DNA of 64,000 bases from Geodermatophilus saharensis (GCF_900188205.1 NZ_FZOH01000013.1:1-64000); one strand, 5' to 3'. Positions 24,842 to 33,826 are shown, numbered from the stretch's first letter. Notes: a model not told the origin generated them from the letters alone. A program made the numbers and translations.

Positions 24842-25915
24842 TCAGGGCAGTGCGGCGGCCCGTGCGGACACCTGCTCGGCGACGCCGTCGGGCAGCGTGG
24901 TGAACGGCTCGACGGTCACCGTCCGCCGCGCGCCGGTGCCGGTCCACCGCCAGGTGCCCACCGCGCACCCGCCGGTGACGACGGTGGGGCGGAAGACGCC
25001 GTTGCCGCCGGGCACGATCCGGTCGGCGTGCTCGGCCGGCACGGTGCAGCTGCGGTCGGCGTAGCCCAGGACGATCTCGTCGAAGCCGGGCAGCAGGTGC
25101 AGCCCCGCGGCCTCGGCGCGGCAGCCGGCCAGCCGGTCGGGCGTCTCCGGGTCCATGAGCATCTCGGTGCCGCCGACGTCGACCGCCGCCAGCCGGTCGC
25201 GCACCAGGGCGAGCCCGGCCCGCGCGTCGCGCACCGTCGTCCCCGCCCAGCGGACCAGGTCGGCGACGGTGGCCGGCCCGTGCCCGGTGAAGAAGCGCAG
25301 CGCCAGCTCGGCCAGCGCCTCCTCGCCGGCCAGCTGCCGGGGCCGCCGGATCCACTCGTCGAGCAGCACGAACGCCTGGTCGGTGCCCTCGGGCGGGCCG
25401 AGGACCAGCGTCCCGGTCTGCGCGAGGTACCAGAGCGTGTGGTAGCCCTTCTGGCCCGCGACGTCGCAGCCGCCGTCGGCCAGCGTGGCCAGCAGCTCCC
25501 GGCGGCCCAGCCGCCGGCCGCCGGAGAGGGCGGCCACCGCCGTCTCCCGCGAGCGCTCGAGGTCGGCCTCGGTCAGGCCGACGACCGCGCGCCGCTTGGC
25601 CGCGCCGGCCAGCGCGCGGGCGCCGAGCAGGTCGAGCATCCAGGGCAGGTCCTCGGCCGGCGTCAGGTGCAGCGTGCCGCGCATCGGCCACGAGCGGACG
25701 ACGCTGCCGTCGGCCAGCGCCGCCTCGACGCCGGCCCGGGACCGGTCGGCGGTGCGCAGCGCCACCGACGTCAGCGCACCCGGCCAGTCCTGGCCCTGCA
25801 CGGCCAGCAGCCCCCGGACGGCGGCCGCGGCGTCGGGGAACGGCGGCCCGGCGACCCGCTGGGCCACCAGCCGCAGCAGCGCGACCTCCTGCGGCGGGAC
25901 CTGCGGCGTGGTCAT
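24842..25915 (-). CDS. AlkZ-like winged-helix DNA glycosylase (HTH_42/DUF1006)
   Basis: 357 residues from ATG 25915. The family (PF06224) includes E. coli AlkX/YcaQ and Streptomyces AlkZ, which remove crosslinked or bulky alkylated bases. The catalytic QxQ/QxD position appears here as Q40-G-Q42 in LLAVQGQDWPG, the AlkZ-like form. Other family features are SWPMRGTLHLTPAEDLPWML, GQKGYHTLWYLAQTGTL and the C-terminal LLPGFDEIVLGYADRS. Many actinobacteria carry several such paralogues, some in antibiotic clusters; there is no biosynthetic cluster here, so a general repair role is inferred. Confidence 0.82.
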   Translation of the reverse strand: MTTPQVPPQEVALLRLVAQRVAGPPFPDAAAAVRGLLAVQGQDWPGALTSVALRTADRSRAGVEAALADGSVVRSWPMRGTLHLTPAEDLPWMLDLLGARALAGAAKRRAVVGLTEADLERSRETAVAALSGGRRLGRRELLATLADGGCDVAGQKGYHTLWYLAQTGTLVLGPPEGTDQAFVLLDEWIRRPRQLAGEEALAELALRFFTGHGPATVADLVRWAGTTVRDARAGLALVRDRLAAVDVGGTEMLMDPETPDRLAGCRAEAAGLHLLPGFDEIVLGYADRSCTVPAEHADRIVPGGNGVFRPTVVTGGCAVGTWRWTGTGARRTVTVEPFTTLPDGVAEQVSARAAALP

Positions 25916-25953
25916 GGAGCGACCCTGCCACGGCCCGCGGACGGGAGCGGGCC

Positions 25954-26484
25954 TCAGCGCACCAGGTGCAGGTAGACCACGTCCTCCGCGTCGGGCTCGG
26001 TGGTCAGCGCGGTGAACCCGGCGGCGGCCGCGGCGCGCAGGCTCGCGGTGTTGTCCGGCTCGATGCCGAGGACGAACTGCTCGACGTCGGCGGTCTCCGG
26101 CGCGGCGACCAGGGCCCGCAGCGTCGCCGCGCCGATCCCGCGGCCGCGGCGGGACGGCGCGACGACGTAGGCCGCGCCCATCGTCCGGCGGGGGTCGGTC
26201 GCCAGCACCCGCTCGGTCGCCGGGTCCCACACCGTCCAGCGGTCGTAGACGTCGCCGCCGACCTGGGCGACCACCACGCCGTCGTCGTCGAGCGCGACGA
26301 AGGTGCACGAGCGCAGCACCCGCCGGCCGCGGAACTCGTCGGTCCACACCGTGCTGCGCAGCGCGAACTCCCGCGCGGGCCAGTCGCGCCCGCCCAGCCG
26401 GCGCTGCGTCTCGGGGTCGTCGAACCACGGCAGCAGCCCGGGGAGGTGCTCCGGCTCGACGGGCGCCAGCCGGACCGTGCTCAC
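25954..26484 (-). CDS. GNAT family N-acetyltransferase
   Basis: 176 residues from GTG 26484. The acetyl-CoA binding motif A is clear (AAYVVAPSRRGRGIGAATL, near residues 108-126), followed by FVLGIEPDNTASLRAAAAAGF, the usual motif B. The N terminus PVEPEHLPGLLPWFDDPETQRRLGG resembles ribosomal-protein acetyltransferases of the RimJ type. Substrate unknown. First gene of the leftward trio that ends with the aldo-keto reductase. Confidence 0.87.
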   Translation of the reverse strand: MSTVRLAPVEPEHLPGLLPWFDDPETQRRLGGRDWPAREFALRSTVWTDEFRGRRVLRSCTFVALDDDGVVVAQVGGDVYDRWTVWDPATERVLATDPRRTMGAAYVVAPSRRGRGIGAATLRALVAAPETADVEQFVLGIEPDNTASLRAAAAAGFTALTTEPDAEDVVYLHLVR

Positions 26485-26550
26485 CCGGACCAGCCTGGCC
26501 CGGCCGCGCACCGGCCGCACGGCAGGGCGGGCGCTGCCACACTGCCGCCC

Positions 26551-27150
26551 GTGCAGGCGGAGGACTGGGACGCGCGCTACGGCGAGCGGCAGCAGTGGTC
26601 GGGGGAGCCCAACGCGCTGGTGGCCGAGCTCGTGAGCGGCCTGCCGCCGGGCGAGGCGGTCGACGTGGCCGCGGGGGAGGGGCGGCACGCACTGTGGCTG
26701 GCCCGGCTGGGCTGGCGGGTGACCGCGGTCGACTTCTCCGCCACCGGCCTGGCCCGCGGACAGGCGCAGCCCGACGCCGACCGCGTCACCTGGGTCACCG
26801 CCGACGTCACCGGCTGGTCGGCCGACCCGGACTCGCTGGACCTCGTGCTGGTCGCCTACCTGCACCTGCCCGACCCGGCGATGACCGACCTGCTGCGGCG
26901 CGCCGTCGGGTGGCTGCGGCCCGGCGGGCGGTTCCTGCTGCTCGGCCACGACCTGGACAACCTGGCGCACGGGACCGGCGGCCCGCAGGACCCCGCGATC
27001 CTGCACAGCGCCGCCCGCCTGGCGCCGGTGGCCGCCCTGCTCGACGTCGACCGGCTCGGGCAGGTGCGCCGGGAGACCCCGGCCGGCACCGCCCTGGACA
27101 CGCTGCTCTGGGGACGGCGGCCGGCTCCTCCCGTCGGTGCCGGCCGATAG
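26551..27150 (+). CDS. Class I SAM-dependent methyltransferase
   Basis: 199 residues from GTG 26551. It starts with the WDARYGERQQWSGEPN motif of the TehB/thiopurine-type group, then has VDVAAGEGRHALWLARLG (SAM motif I) and VTAVDFSATGL. LVAYLHLPDPAM and LRPGGRFLLLGHDLDNL complete the fold. Such proteins often detoxify small molecules. It is divergent from the GNAT gene; the start has no clear ribosome site, and CACACT 7 nt upstream might serve as a -10 for a leaderless mRNA. Confidence 0.85.
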   Translation: MQAEDWDARYGERQQWSGEPNALVAELVSGLPPGEAVDVAAGEGRHALWLARLGWRVTAVDFSATGLARGQAQPDADRVTWVTADVTGWSADPDSLDLVLVAYLHLPDPAMTDLLRRAVGWLRPGGRFLLLGHDLDNLAHGTGGPQDPAILHSAARLAPVAALLDVDRLGQVRRETPAGTALDTLLWGRRPAPPVGAGR

Positions 27151-27153
27151 CGT
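27148..27153 (+). promoter_or_regulatory. Candidate -10 element of a leaderless promoter
   Basis: TAGCGT ends 7 bp before the GTG at 27161 and there is no ribosome-binding site between. It overlaps the stop codon of the methyltransferase. Confidence 0.35.
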
Positions 27154-27160
27154 CGGCGGC

Positions 27161-27286
27161 GTGATGGGCATGGGCGGGGCCGGCGGGCCCGGGGCCGAGC
27201 GGCGACGGCGGCTGGTGGCCGCGGTGGTCGTCCTCGCGCTGGTGCTGGCCGCCGGCGCGACGGTGCTGTCCCTGGTGCTGCAGTGA
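27161..27286 (+). CDS. Small single-pass membrane protein (41 aa)
   Basis: 41 residues: MMGMGGAGGPGAERRRR, then one strongly hydrophobic segment (LVAAVVVLALVLAAGATVLSL) and a two-residue tail. Positive charges before the helix predict a cytoplasmic N terminus. It lies between two confident genes with a leaderless-type -10, and the next gene starts 10 bp after its stop; the GAGGAGG at its end serves that gene. No homology recognised; function unknown. Confidence 0.5.
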   Translation: MMGMGGAGGPGAERRRRLVAAVVVLALVLAAGATVLSLVLQ

Positions 27287-27296
27287 GGAGGCCGCC

Positions 27297-27722
27297 GTGA
27301 CCGACCCGGTCGAGGAGTGGTTCGCCGCCGCCGGCCCGCGCGCCGATGAGCTGCGCCGCGTCGACGCGCTGGTGCGCGAGGCCGCGCCCGGCCTCGACCG
27401 GCAGCTCGTCCCCGCCGGCTCCGGGCAGGTGCTCGGCTACGGGCTGATGCCCTACCGGCCGCGGTCGGCGAAGGAGACGACGCGGTGGCCGCTGGTCGCC
27501 CTCGCCGCGCAGAAGCGGCACCTGTCGCTCTACGTCTGCGCCGTCGTCGACGGGCAGTACCTGCCCGAGGCGCGCGCCGCGCGGCTGGGCACGGTGTCCT
27601 GCGGGAAGAGCTGCATCCGCTTCTCCTCCCTCGACCGCGTCGACACCGGTGAGCTCGCCGCACTGCTGCGCGACGCCGCGGCGGCCACCTCCGACCGGCG
27701 GAACGAGTTCTTCCCCGGCTGA
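27297..27722 (+). CDS. DUF1801 domain protein
   Basis: 141 residues. It begins VEEWFAAAGPRADELRRVDALVREAAPGLDR and continues with GYGLMPYRPRSAKETTRWPLVALAAQKRHLSLYV, the pattern of DUF1801 (PF08818) proteins of the YdhG/frataxin-like fold. Ends with VSCGKSCIRFSSLDRVD. The fold is linked to iron handling in Bacillus Fra, but function here is not established. GTG at 27297 with TGAGGAGG upstream. Confidence 0.82.
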   Translation: MTDPVEEWFAAAGPRADELRRVDALVREAAPGLDRQLVPAGSGQVLGYGLMPYRPRSAKETTRWPLVALAAQKRHLSLYVCAVVDGQYLPEARAARLGTVSCGKSCIRFSSLDRVDTGELAALLRDAAAATSDRRNEFFPG

Positions 27723-27825
27723 CCGCCGACGGGTGGACCTTGGTCCCTGGTGCCGGTGGGGTGGGAGCGCCACGCTGGTTCTGCCGGGTAACGAAACGGG
27801 AACGGACGAGAGGGCCCGCCTGCGC

Positions 27826-28038
27826 ATGACCGCGATCCCCGAGTACGCCGCCGTCGCCGACACCTCCGTCGACGAGGCGGTGGCCCGACTCGTGGAGGAG
27901 TTCCGCCCGCGGCTGCGGCCCCAGGTGATCGGCACGGTCGTCGCCTCCTGCCGCCGCGACCTCAGCGGCGTCCCGGTCACCGCGCTGCCGGAGATGGTCG
28001 AGCGGCTGGCGCGCACCCGCCTGGAGTCGGTCGGCTGA
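27826..28038 (+). CDS. Small helical protein (70 aa), possible three-helix dimerisation domain
   Basis: 70 residues predicted mostly helical: VDEAVARLVEEFRPRLRPQVIGTVVASCRRDL, a short proline turn, then PEMVERLARTRLESVG. Size and helix pattern resemble small actinobacterial three-helix-bundle proteins, but I cannot name the family with certainty. ATG at 27826 is the only sensible start. It ends 31 bp before the ABC-F gene and may be cotranscribed. Confidence 0.6.
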   Translation: MTAIPEYAAVADTSVDEAVARLVEEFRPRLRPQVIGTVVASCRRDLSGVPVTALPEMVERLARTRLESVG

Positions 28039-28069
28039 ATCCGCTTGCCCCGCCGCCGACGATGACCCG

Positions 28070-29689
28070 GTGGGCTACGTCGACGTGAGCGGGGTCCGGC
28101 ACACGCTGCCGGACGGCCGGGTGCTGCTGGACGAGGTCTCCTTCCGCGTCGGCGAGGGCGCCCGGGCGGCACTGGTCGGGGAGAACGGCGCCGGGAAGAC
28201 GACGCTGCTGCGGATCGTCGCCGGGGACCTCGTCCCCGAGGCCGGCGCCGTCGCCCGCAGCGGCGGTCTCGGCGTCATGCGGCAGTTCGTCGGCTCGGTG
28301 CGCGACGACACCACCGTGCAGCGCTTCCTCGTCGAGCTGTCCGCACCGGCCGTGCGCGCCGCGTGGGACGCCGTCGAGGCCGCCGAGCTCGCCCTCATGG
28401 AGACCGACGACGAGCCCGCGCAGCTGGCCTACGCCGACGCGCTGGCGCAGTGGGGCGACGCCGGCGGCTACGACGCCGAGGTCACGTGGGACACCGTGAC
28501 CGTCGCGGCCCTGGGCGTGCCCTACGACCGGTGCAAGTACCGCGAGCTGTCGACCCTGTCGGGCGGCGAGCAGAAGCGCCTGGCGCTGGAGGCGCTGCTG
28601 CGCGGGCCCGAGGAGGTGCTGCTGCTCGACGAGCCGGACAACTACCTCGACGTCCCGGGCAAGCGCTGGCTGGAGGAGCGGCTGCTCGACACCCGCAAGA
28701 CGGTGCTGTTCGTCAGCCACGACCGCGAGCTGCTCTCCCGCGTCGCCGACCGGGTGGTCACCGTCGAAGGCGGGACGGCGTGGGTGCACGGCGGCGGGTT
28801 CGCGAGCTACCCGGAGGCCCGCGCCGCGCGGCACGAGCGGATGGCGGAGCTGCGGCTGCGGTGGGACGAGGAGCACCAGCGGCTGGTCGACCTGGTGCGC
28901 ACACTGCAGCAGCAGGCGGCCAACTCGCCGGACATGGCCTCGCGCTACCGGGCGATGCAGACGCGGCTGGCGAAGTTCGAGGCCGCCGGCCCGCCGCCGG
29001 ACCGCCCGCCGGAGCAGAAGGTGGCCATGCGGCTGCGCGGCGGCCGCACCGGACAGCGCGCGGTCGTGGCCGAGCAGCTGGAGCTGACCGGGCTGATGCA
29101 GCCGTTCGACCTGGAGGTCTGGTACGGCGACCGGGTCGGCGTGCTGGGGGCGAACGGGGCGGGCAAGTCGCACTTCCTGCGGCTGCTGGCCGGGCAGGAC
29201 GTCGCGCACACCGGCTCCTGGCGGCTCGGCGCCCGCGTCGTCCCCGGGTTCTTCGCCCAGACCCACGCCCACCCCGAGTGGCTCGACCGCACGCCGGTGG
29301 ACCTGCTCTGGCACGGCGAGCCCGGGCGGCCGGGGGTCGACCGCGGCCGGGCCATGGCGGTGCTGCGCCGCTACGGGCTCACCGACTCCGCCGACCAGCC
29401 GTTCCGGACGATGTCGGGCGGGCAGCAGGCGCGCTTCCAGATCCTCGTGCTCGAGCTGTCCGGCGCCACGCTGCTGCTGCTCGACGAGCCCACCGACAAC
29501 CTCGACGTGCTGTCGGCGGAGTCGCTGGAGGAGGCCCTCGCTGCCTTCGACGGCACGGTGCTCGCCGTCACCCACGACCGCTGGTTCGCCCGCTCCTTCG
29601 ACCGGTTCCTCGTCTTCGGCGCCGACGGGCGGGTGTACGAGTCGGCCGAGCCGGTGTTCGACGAGGCCCGGGTCGCCCGGGCGCGGTGA
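28070..29689 (+). CDS. ABC-F family ATP-binding protein
   Basis: 539 residues with two fused ABC domains and no membrane part. First domain: GENGAGKTTLL, LSGGEQKRLALEALL, VLLLDEPDNYLDVPGK. Second domain: GANGAGKSHFLRLL, MSGGQQARFQILVLEL, LLLLDEPTDNLDV. The inter-domain linker (about 240-310) is charged and helical, as in proteins that act on the ribosome. ABC-F members either relieve stalled ribosomes or give resistance to ribosome-targeting antibiotics; nothing here separates the two roles. GTG start at 28070. Confidence 0.93.
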   Translation: MGYVDVSGVRHTLPDGRVLLDEVSFRVGEGARAALVGENGAGKTTLLRIVAGDLVPEAGAVARSGGLGVMRQFVGSVRDDTTVQRFLVELSAPAVRAAWDAVEAAELALMETDDEPAQLAYADALAQWGDAGGYDAEVTWDTVTVAALGVPYDRCKYRELSTLSGGEQKRLALEALLRGPEEVLLLDEPDNYLDVPGKRWLEERLLDTRKTVLFVSHDRELLSRVADRVVTVEGGTAWVHGGGFASYPEARAARHERMAELRLRWDEEHQRLVDLVRTLQQQAANSPDMASRYRAMQTRLAKFEAAGPPPDRPPEQKVAMRLRGGRTGQRAVVAEQLELTGLMQPFDLEVWYGDRVGVLGANGAGKSHFLRLLAGQDVAHTGSWRLGARVVPGFFAQTHAHPEWLDRTPVDLLWHGEPGRPGVDRGRAMAVLRRYGLTDSADQPFRTMSGGQQARFQILVLELSGATLLLLDEPTDNLDVLSAESLEEALAAFDGTVLAVTHDRWFARSFDRFLVFGADGRVYESAEPVFDEARVARAR

Positions 29690-29723
29690 TGGCCCGTCAG
29701 GACGTCCTGACGGATGATGGGTC

Positions 29724-30113
29724 ATGGACGTCGACGACCTCGAGCGCCGCTACACCCTCGCCGGCGCCGTCCGCCGCTACGACGAGCTGCGGGCCCGCGA
29801 CTCGCTGGCCGACCCCGACGACCCCACCGGCCCGCGCCCGCTGAGCCGCGAGGAGGCCCTGGAGCTGCTCGCCCTCGGCGAGGTGATCGTCCGCCGCGCC
29901 GCCCAGGGCCGGCAGCTCACGGTGCGCACCGCCCGCACGACCGGGGCGTCCTGGGCGCAGATCGGCCGCGCGCTGGGCGCAACGCGCCAGTCGGCCTGGG
30001 AGGCGCACCGCCGCTGGATCGACGCCCAGGTCGACCACCCGGAGGGCTCGGGCGGGCTCACCCCGGAGGAGGCCGCCGAGGCCCGCGCCTGGCTGGCCAA
30101 CGACGCCGACTAG
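29724..30113 (+). CDS. Hypothetical protein with HTH-like segment
   Basis: 129 residues. The central part RTARTTGASWAQIGRALGATRQSAWEAHRRWID (near 70-103) has the spacing of a helix-turn-helix (ASWAQIGRALGATRQSA) and resembles small actinobacterial proteins annotated as hypothetical or sigma-factor-like. N terminus acidic, C terminus Glu/Ala-rich. A DNA-binding role is inferred from this segment only. It begins 34 bp after the ABC-F stop; GACGTCCTGACGGATGATGG precedes the ATG. Confidence 0.7.
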   Translation: MDVDDLERRYTLAGAVRRYDELRARDSLADPDDPTGPRPLSREEALELLALGEVIVRRAAQGRQLTVRTARTTGASWAQIGRALGATRQSAWEAHRRWIDAQVDHPEGSGGLTPEEAAEARAWLANDAD

Positions 30114-30220
30114 CCTGCCGCCGGTCCGAGTCGATCATCGGGTCCTCGCCGCAGACGCGCGCGGACGCGCCGGTATGGGCGGCAACGAGCCGATGGTCAA
30201 CGCCCGGTCCGCGGCCGGCC

Positions 30221-31420
30221 TCACCCGAAGGCGCGGCCCTCGCCGCGGTAGGTCGGGACGGCGCCGGTGAGCCGGTCACCGGCGAGGGTGTGCACGACGT
30301 CGACGTGCTCGCACACCTCACCGGCCTTGGCGTGGCGGAACCACACCCGGTCGCCGACCGCCAGGCCCCGGGCGCCGGGACCGCGCAGCGGCGTCTGCAC
30401 CTCCCCGGCGCCCTCGGTGCCGAGCAGCCGCAGCCCCGCCGGGTGTACCGGCCGCGGGGAGCGGTCGGGGCCGGGCGGGCCGGAGGCGATCCAGCCGCCC
30501 GCCGCCACGGTGACGATGCCGGGGGCCGGGCGCCGGGTGACCGCCAGCGCGAACAGCAGCGCCGGCTCCCCGCGGACGGTGCGGTAGCCGTCGAACAGCG
30601 TGGGCCGGTACAGCCCCGACCCGGCGGCCAGCTCGGTCACCGCGGGGTCGGCCGCGGTGCGCTCGAGGCTGCCGGTGCCGCCGCCGTTGACGAACTCCAG
30701 CGGCGCCACCGCGGAGACGGCGGCCACCGCGGCGGCCCGCCGCCGGGCCAGCTCGCGCATCGACAGGGCCTGCACGCCGCGGACCGCGAGGGCCCGCAGC
30801 GGTCTGCCGGGCGGCGCGTCGGGCACCCCGGCCACCTGCGCCTCGTAGGCCATCAGGCCGGCCAGCCTGAACCCGGGCCGGTCGTGCACGGCCCGCGCCA
30901 GCGCCGCCGCACCGGCCGGGTCGTGCACCGGCGACCGGCGCACGCCGAGGTGCACCCGCCCGCCCGCGGCGCGCAGCGAGGCGTCGAGGTCGAGGCAGAC
31001 GCGCACCGGCGGCCGGCGGCCGGGGGCGGCCACGGCGTCGACGAGGTCGAGGTGGTCGGGGGAGTCGACCACCAGCGTCACCCGGGCGGCGAGCACCGGG
31101 TCGGCCACCAGGCGGCGCAGCGCCGACCGGTCGGCCGACGGGTAGCCGACGACGACGTCGTCGCTGACCGGGTCCTCGCCCCCCGCCAGCCACAGCGCCT
31201 CGGCCAGGGAGTACGCGAGCACGCCGGCGAAGCCCGGCCGGGCCAGCACCCGCCGCAGCACCGCGCGGCAGCGGACGGACTTGCTCGCCACCCGCACCGG
31301 CCGCCCGCCCGCCCGGCGCACCAGGTCGTCGGCGTTGGCGTCGAGCGCGTCGAGGTCGACGACGGCCAGCGGCGGGTCGAGGTCGGCGGTGGCGGCGTCG
31401 AGGCGGGCCCGGGCGGTCAC
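30221..31420 (-). CDS. D-threonine aldolase/alanine racemase N-terminal family protein
   Basis: 399 residues, PLP-dependent, fold type III. VVDLDALDANADDLVRRAGG and the PLP-lysine segment VRVASKSVRC (near residue 48) open the barrel, and FVNGGGTGS binds the cofactor phosphate. The C-terminal VWFRHAKAGEVCEHVD contains the metal-binding His and Cys (H-x7-C) of D-threonine aldolase/D-serine dehydratase-like enzymes. Activity is likely on a D-amino acid. GTG start with GGGAGG at a 10-nt spacing. Divergent from the lactone oxidase at 31516. Confidence 0.87.
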   Translation of the reverse strand: MTARARLDAATADLDPPLAVVDLDALDANADDLVRRAGGRPVRVASKSVRCRAVLRRVLARPGFAGVLAYSLAEALWLAGGEDPVSDDVVVGYPSADRSALRRLVADPVLAARVTLVVDSPDHLDLVDAVAAPGRRPPVRVCLDLDASLRAAGGRVHLGVRRSPVHDPAGAAALARAVHDRPGFRLAGLMAYEAQVAGVPDAPPGRPLRALAVRGVQALSMRELARRRAAAVAAVSAVAPLEFVNGGGTGSLERTAADPAVTELAAGSGLYRPTLFDGYRTVRGEPALLFALAVTRRPAPGIVTVAAGGWIASGPPGPDRSPRPVHPAGLRLLGTEGAGEVQTPLRGPGARGLAVGDRVWFRHAKAGEVCEHVDVVHTLAGDRLTGAVPTYRGEGRAFG

Positions 31421-31515
31421 GGTCGGGGAGCCTCCCGGGCGGCGGAGTCAGCGGCAAGGGTCCTCGACGGGCGGTGCCGGGCCCGACAGACTGCCGCGGA
31501 CACCGGGAGGACGAC

Positions 31516-32865
31516 GTGGCGGGCACCCTGCGCACGGGCACTCTGCGCACGGACACGTGGCGCAACTGGGCGGGCGACCAGCGGGCGGGCGGGCTGACCG
31601 TCCTCGCCCCGGCCGGCACGGAGGAGGTCGCCGCGCAGGTGCGGGCGGCCGCCGCCGCGGGCCGCCGGGTGACGGCGCTGGGCAGCGGCCACTCCTTCAG
31701 CGGCATCGGCCGGCCGGAGGACGTGGCGCTCACCCTCCGCCGGCACGCCGCGCTGCTCGACGTCGACGACGCCGGCCTGGTCACCGTGCAGGCCGGCATG
31801 CCCCTGCACCGGCTCAACGGGGAGCTCGCCGCCCGCGGCTGGGCGCTGACCAACCTCGGCGACATCGACCGGCAGACCGTCGCCGGCGCGGTGTCCACCG
31901 GCACGCACGGCACCGGGGCGCGCTTCGGCGGGCTGGCCACCCAGCTGCGGGCGCTGGAGCTCGTCACCGCCGACGGCGGCGTGCTGCGCTGCTCCCCGGA
32001 CGAGCACCCCGAGGTCTTCTCCGCCGCCCGCGTCGGGCTCGGCGCGCTCGGCGTGCTGACCACCGTGGCCCTGCAGGCCGTGCCCGCCTTCGCGCTGCGG
32101 GCCGAGGAGGGCCCGGCGCGGCTGCCGGACCTGCTGGCCTCCTTCGAGGAGGTCGTGACCTCGACCGACCACGTCGAGTTCTACTGGTTCCCGCACACCG
32201 ACCGGTGCCTGCTCAAGCGCAACACCCGGGTACCGCTGTCGGAGGTGGCGCCGCCGTCGCGGGCCCGGGCGCTGTGGGAGGACGAGGTGCTGGCCAACGC
32301 CGGGTTCGCCGCCGTCGTCGCGGCCGGCCGCCGGGTGCCGGTGCTCGTCCCGCCCCTGGCCGAGCTCTCGGCGCGCGCGTGGGGCACGCGGACCCACACC
32401 GACCTCAGCCACCGCGTGTTCGTCTCCCGCCGGCGGGTGCGGTTCAGGGAGATGGAGTACGCGGTCCCGCGGGGGGCCGCCCCCGCGGTGCTCGCGGAGC
32501 TGCGCCGGGCGGTCGACGCCGGGCCGTGGCGCGTCCCGTTCCCGGTCGAGGTGCGGGTCGCGGCCGCCGACGACGTCCCGCTGTCGACCGCGTGCGGGCG
32601 CGACACCGCCTACGTCGCCGTCCACGTGCCCGCGCGCAGCGATCCCGGCGGCTTCTTCGCGGCGTTCGAGGCGATCACCGGCGCCGCCGGCGGCCGGCCG
32701 CACTGGGGCAAGCAGCACGGCCTCGACGCCGCCGCGCTGGCCGCCCGCTACCCGCGGTTCGCCGAGTTCACCGCGCTGCGGGCCCGGCTCGACCCCGGCG
32801 GCGTCCTCGGCAACGCCCACCTCGACCGGGTGCTCGGCCCGGTCGGGGCGGGTGTGGCCGGGTGA
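31516..32865 (+). CDS. D-arabinono-1,4-lactone oxidase family FAD enzyme
   Basis: 449 residues from GTG 31516 (GGGAGGACGAC upstream). The N-terminal FAD-binding PCMH domain holds ALGSGHSFSGIG (near 58; the segment that carries covalent flavin in relatives) and TNLGDIDRQTVAGAVSTGTHGTG. The C-terminal ALO domain ends with RPHWGKQHG, the family's catalytic HWGK motif. It oxidises sugar-1,4-lactones such as L-gulono- or D-arabinono-lactone to ascorbate-like products, with oxygen or a dye as acceptor; the true substrate in actinobacteria is uncertain. Confidence 0.92.
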   Translation: MAGTLRTGTLRTDTWRNWAGDQRAGGLTVLAPAGTEEVAAQVRAAAAAGRRVTALGSGHSFSGIGRPEDVALTLRRHAALLDVDDAGLVTVQAGMPLHRLNGELAARGWALTNLGDIDRQTVAGAVSTGTHGTGARFGGLATQLRALELVTADGGVLRCSPDEHPEVFSAARVGLGALGVLTTVALQAVPAFALRAEEGPARLPDLLASFEEVVTSTDHVEFYWFPHTDRCLLKRNTRVPLSEVAPPSRARALWEDEVLANAGFAAVVAAGRRVPVLVPPLAELSARAWGTRTHTDLSHRVFVSRRRVRFREMEYAVPRGAAPAVLAELRRAVDAGPWRVPFPVEVRVAAADDVPLSTACGRDTAYVAVHVPARSDPGGFFAAFEAITGAAGGRPHWGKQHGLDAAALAARYPRFAEFTALRARLDPGGVLGNAHLDRVLGPVGAGVAG

Positions 32866-32869
32866 GCGC

Positions 32870-33757
32870 TCAGAGGTCGACGTCGGGCTCCCCGGTGCCG
32901 CCGATCCGGTCGAGCTCCTCCAGCTCCACGGGCCCGAGCACCCGCGCCGCGGCCTGCAGGTTCTCCTCCAGGTGGGCCACCGACGCGGTGCCCGGGATCG
33001 GCAGGGTGTTGGGCGAGCGCGCCAGCAGCCAGGCCAGCGCCACCTGCATCGGCGTGGTCTCCAGCCGCCGGGCCACGGTCTCCAGCGCTGCGGACTGCAG
33101 CGGGGTGAAGCCGCCGAGCGGGAAGTAGGGCACGAAGGCGATGCCCTCGTGGGCCAGCGCGTCGACCAGCGGGTCGTCGTCGCGGTGCACGAGGTTGTAG
33201 TGGTTCTGCACGCACACCACCGGGGCGATCGCGCGGGCCTCGGCGAACTGCTGCGTCGTCACGTGCGAGACGCCGAGGTGGCGGACGAGGCCCTCCTGCT
33301 GCATCTGCGCCAGCGCCCCGAACGGCTCGGCCAGGGAGCGCTCGACCGGGGTGCCCTGGCCCGGCATCCGCAGGTTCACCACGTCGAGGACGTCGACGCC
33401 GAGGTGCTCGAGGTTGTCGTGCACCGCCGAGCGCAGCTCCTCGGGGGAGAGCGCCTCGGGCCAGCCGCCGTCGGGGGTCCGCCGCGCGCCGACCTTGGTG
33501 GCGATCGTCAGGTGCTCGGGGTAGGGGTGCAGCGCCTCGCGGATGATCTCGTTGGTGACGTGCGGGCCGTAGTAGTCGCTGGTGTCGACGTGGTCCACGC
33601 CGAGCTCCACGGCCCGGCGGAGCACGGCGACGGCGGCGTCGCGGTCCGCGGGCGGGCCCATGACGTGCGGCCCGGCCAGCTGCATGGCCCCGTAGCCCAG
33701 GCGGTGGACCGTGCGGTCCCCGAGCGTGAACTGTCCTGACCTCTCGGCGGTCGTCAT
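32870..33757 (-). CDS. Aldo/keto reductase
   Basis: 295 residues. RLGYGAMQLAGPHVMGPP near the start; catalytic residues in HVDTSDYYGPH (Asp, Tyr), ATKVGARR (Lys), and an unusual NLRMPGQ in place of the common His-containing xxHxPD motif. That makes it like the pyridoxal reductase-type AKRs, where this position varies. It contains the family's LLARSPNTLPIPGT cofactor motif. It overlaps nothing but ends only 4 bp from the lactone oxidase stop, convergently. The MFS gene lies upstream in the same direction, 69 bp away. Confidence 0.9.
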   Translation of the reverse strand: MTTAERSGQFTLGDRTVHRLGYGAMQLAGPHVMGPPADRDAAVAVLRRAVELGVDHVDTSDYYGPHVTNEIIREALHPYPEHLTIATKVGARRTPDGGWPEALSPEELRSAVHDNLEHLGVDVLDVVNLRMPGQGTPVERSLAEPFGALAQMQQEGLVRHLGVSHVTTQQFAEARAIAPVVCVQNHYNLVHRDDDPLVDALAHEGIAFVPYFPLGGFTPLQSAALETVARRLETTPMQVALAWLLARSPNTLPIPGTASVAHLEENLQAAARVLGPVELEELDRIGGTGEPDVDL

Positions 33758-33826
33758 GCCCGCCTCCTACCCGTGCGGGCGGGGGCCGACCGTCGGGTCG
33801 GGCCCTCGCTCAGGCCGCCGTGTCGC

